64,000 nt of DNA, taken from NCBI RefSeq assembly GCF_947179515.1, contig NC_067476.1, forward strand, positions 57,477,800 to 57,541,799. Direction: 5' to 3'. Both the position numbers and the translations under genes were made by a program. The notes under the pieces are model-generated. The model was given only the letters and a program-made list of their open reading frames with translations. It was not told where the DNA came from and did no database searches. This document shows positions 62,441 to 64,000 of this stretch, in pieces. Each line of letters opens with the position of its first letter. Positions within the stretch are counted from its first letter, which is position 1. Source of the stretch: Apodemus sylvaticus. Its lineage: Eukaryota; Chordata; Mammalia; Rodentia; Muridae.

Positions 62441-63846
62441 GAGGCAAACACATCAGAGACGCTAACTCCAAATCTGATGAAACCACTGGAGAGCTGTGGG
62501 ATGAACGATAAACCAGAGGACGGAGCCAAAGGAACCCACACCCTGTGTAGCCCCCTTAGCTCCGAGTTAAAGCACGCTAGACTGCCAGCTGACTCGGAGG
62601 GGGCTGAGTAGCAGCGCCATTGCTGTCTTTTGCTAAGGCTTATGAAAATATTTTGGAGTTGAAATGTGTGGGAGTATGCACGCACGCATACGTGGGTGTC
62701 AGCCATTGCTCTTCTTTGTGAGAGCATGCCCTGGCTGCTCTGCGTACTGTACACCCTTGACCCTTCGGCATCTGCCTACTGCTCTGATGAGACGAGAAAC
62801 ACACCAAGTTCCCTGTTCCTAGACTGAACAGACTTCACCTGACACCATGATGGCAGCAGCCGGAGTGAGCTCGTGTGGGCAGGCGCCAAAATCCTGGACA
62901 GGGTAGAACCTATTCAGAGCGCTTTCAGTTTGTGGCGGGGCTGAGGATCTCACGGAGAAATAACCACTTCAGAATATTAAAGACAGCTTCTTCCACTGAG
63001 CCAGTATGCAACCGGGGTGTGTAAAGATAAACAATTCTATTACAACCAGCTTTCAGCCCTCACGACGCAGATCCAGAATGTCCATTGCTTAAACTAAACG
63101 CATAGCGGGCATTGCTTAAGCCCTTATCCACCTTGCCAACCAGAATGGCAAACATCAACCTGCATACAAACAGCACACTCTCGCCCTAAGTTAACCCCGG
63201 GCTGCACGGCGGCTCACAAGTTGCATAAAGGCCCTCAAGAGTAGAAAGGAATTTGGGGCAGCAAGCTGCAAAGAACACGGGCTAAGTCAGCTGCTCCATT
63301 CACAATGCTTTACTCAGGAGGGAAGACTGTGTACAAAGGTTTGGAGGACAGCGAGAGACTTCTGAAAATGGCGGTCACTTAGCTGGAGAGGAGAGAGAGA
63401 GGGGGTAGGGGAGAGCATATGGCTCAAAGGCTAGTTAAACCCAAGGCTTAAGGGCAAGGGGAATTAGAAATAGGACTTTGTTAAAAGATTAATCCAGCTA
63501 CTCAGCCACATATTTTGTGTGTGGATGACCTTTCTTTTAATTAGATGGAGCAGGTCCAGGGTACTGAAGGGAAAAAAAAAAGAAAAAAAAGTTTCTCTGC
63601 TTTGTTGGACACGAACATTAAGGCAAACTCCATGCATCCATTAAAGTGGATTGTCTCTAATTATTACTCAGATTCGTGCTCTTAAAACTTGTAAAAGACT
63701 TGAACAATTATATTTTTCCTTTTTTATTTATTTTTTGGACTCCACCTTCCAGTAATTTAGTAGTCCTCTCTACAGAAACCACGTGACTCAGATCACGGCT
63801 CTAATATCTATTGTCTGTAGAACCTTGACATACTCTTCCTCTAGAG

Positions 63847-64000
63847 CGGTGGTTCTCAACCTTCCTGATGCTGGGACCGCCTGTACTCATGTTGTGGTGA
63901 CCCACAGCCATAAAATTATTTTCATTGCTACTTCATAACTGGAATTTTGCTACTGTTATGAATCATAGGGTAAATATCTGTGTTCTATCATCTTAGGTGA
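63847..64000 (+). mobile_element. URR1 hAT-Charlie DNA transposon, runs off the edge
   Basis: The terminal inverted repeat GGTGGTTCTCAACCTTCCTG, then CATGTTGTGGTGACCCACAG, AAAATTATTTTCATTGCTAC and TTTTGCTACTGTTATGAATC match the rodent non-autonomous URR1. The right end is beyond the window. Confidence 0.88.

Larger units (their letters stand above)
61290..63846 (-). promoter_or_regulatory. Ccdc141: Ccdc141 5' untranslated and promoter region (inferred)
   Basis: Upstream of the start codon at 61289. No CpG island and no clear TATA box at a defined start site, so the transcription start is unknown. It is nearly free of transposons. It contains a MEF2 consensus (61444-61453), an ETS-like CAGGAAGT (61437-61444), a GATA site (61612-61617), CAGCTG E-boxes at 61653, 62376, 62401, 62586 and 63288, a DR1 (62428-62440) and a GA repeat. 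The mix suits a muscle or neural gene, but it rests on motifs alone. Confidence 0.45.

Overview
The window is nuclear DNA of a murid rodent (mouse or rat; I could not separate the two). The evidence is a set of vertebrate GT-AG introns plus rodent-specific repeats (B1, B2, B3, B4, ID, murine L1 3' ends, RMER1-like, URR1 and rodent LTRs) alongside older mammal-wide MIR, Tigger and L1M copies. About 1.2% of the window is recognisable protein-coding sequence. There is no bacterial, phage, CRISPR or plasmid content.

One gene is present: the 5' part of Ccdc141 (CAMDI) on the minus strand. Its start codon is at 61289. Five coding exons were recovered by reading splice sites and peptide by hand: 61185-61289, 59319-59441, 18806-18997, 14580-14688 and 10206-10459. 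They join in frame to give the first 261 residues, and the gene leaves the window at the left edge. Introns 1 to 4 measure 1,743, 40,321, 4,117 and 4,120 bp; intron 5 is longer than 10,205 bp. Intron 4 uses a GC donor instead of GT, supported by reading frame. The encoded N-terminal region is helical and spectrin-like; the protein is known from the literature as a myosin II and DISC1 binding factor in neuronal migration and is expressed in heart and muscle.

Layout, left to right. 1-10.2 kb is intron 5, with a CpG-retaining block at about 0.6-1.6 kb, LTR fragments, two MIRs, an ancient L1M and a 31-bp minisatellite. 10.2-19 kb holds exons 5, 4 and 3, with a B2, purine tracts, a B1 inserted in an antisense L1, and an LTR carrying four 37-bp repeats. 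19-59.3 kb is the 40-kb intron 2, a graveyard of nested insertions: two L1s with 5' inversions, a 2.2-kb L1 insertion whose empty site survives in a nearby paralogous copy, a truncated U2 snRNA copy inside a B4 SINE, an inverted duplication at 43.8-44.7 kb, a four-deep nest at 52.8-54.6 kb and a 390-bp TC-rich tract at 57.9 kb. 59.3-61.3 kb holds exons 2 and 1. 61.3-64 kb is upstream sequence with a GA repeat, a consensus MEF2 site, several CAGCTG E-boxes and a DR1 element, which would suit a muscle-active promoter. A URR1 element runs off the right edge.

I found no convincing previously undescribed gene system. The more interesting items are structural: the GC-AG intron, the U2 insertion, the L1 with its paralogous empty site and internal 86-bp duplication, the inverted duplication, and the motif cluster upstream of the start codon.
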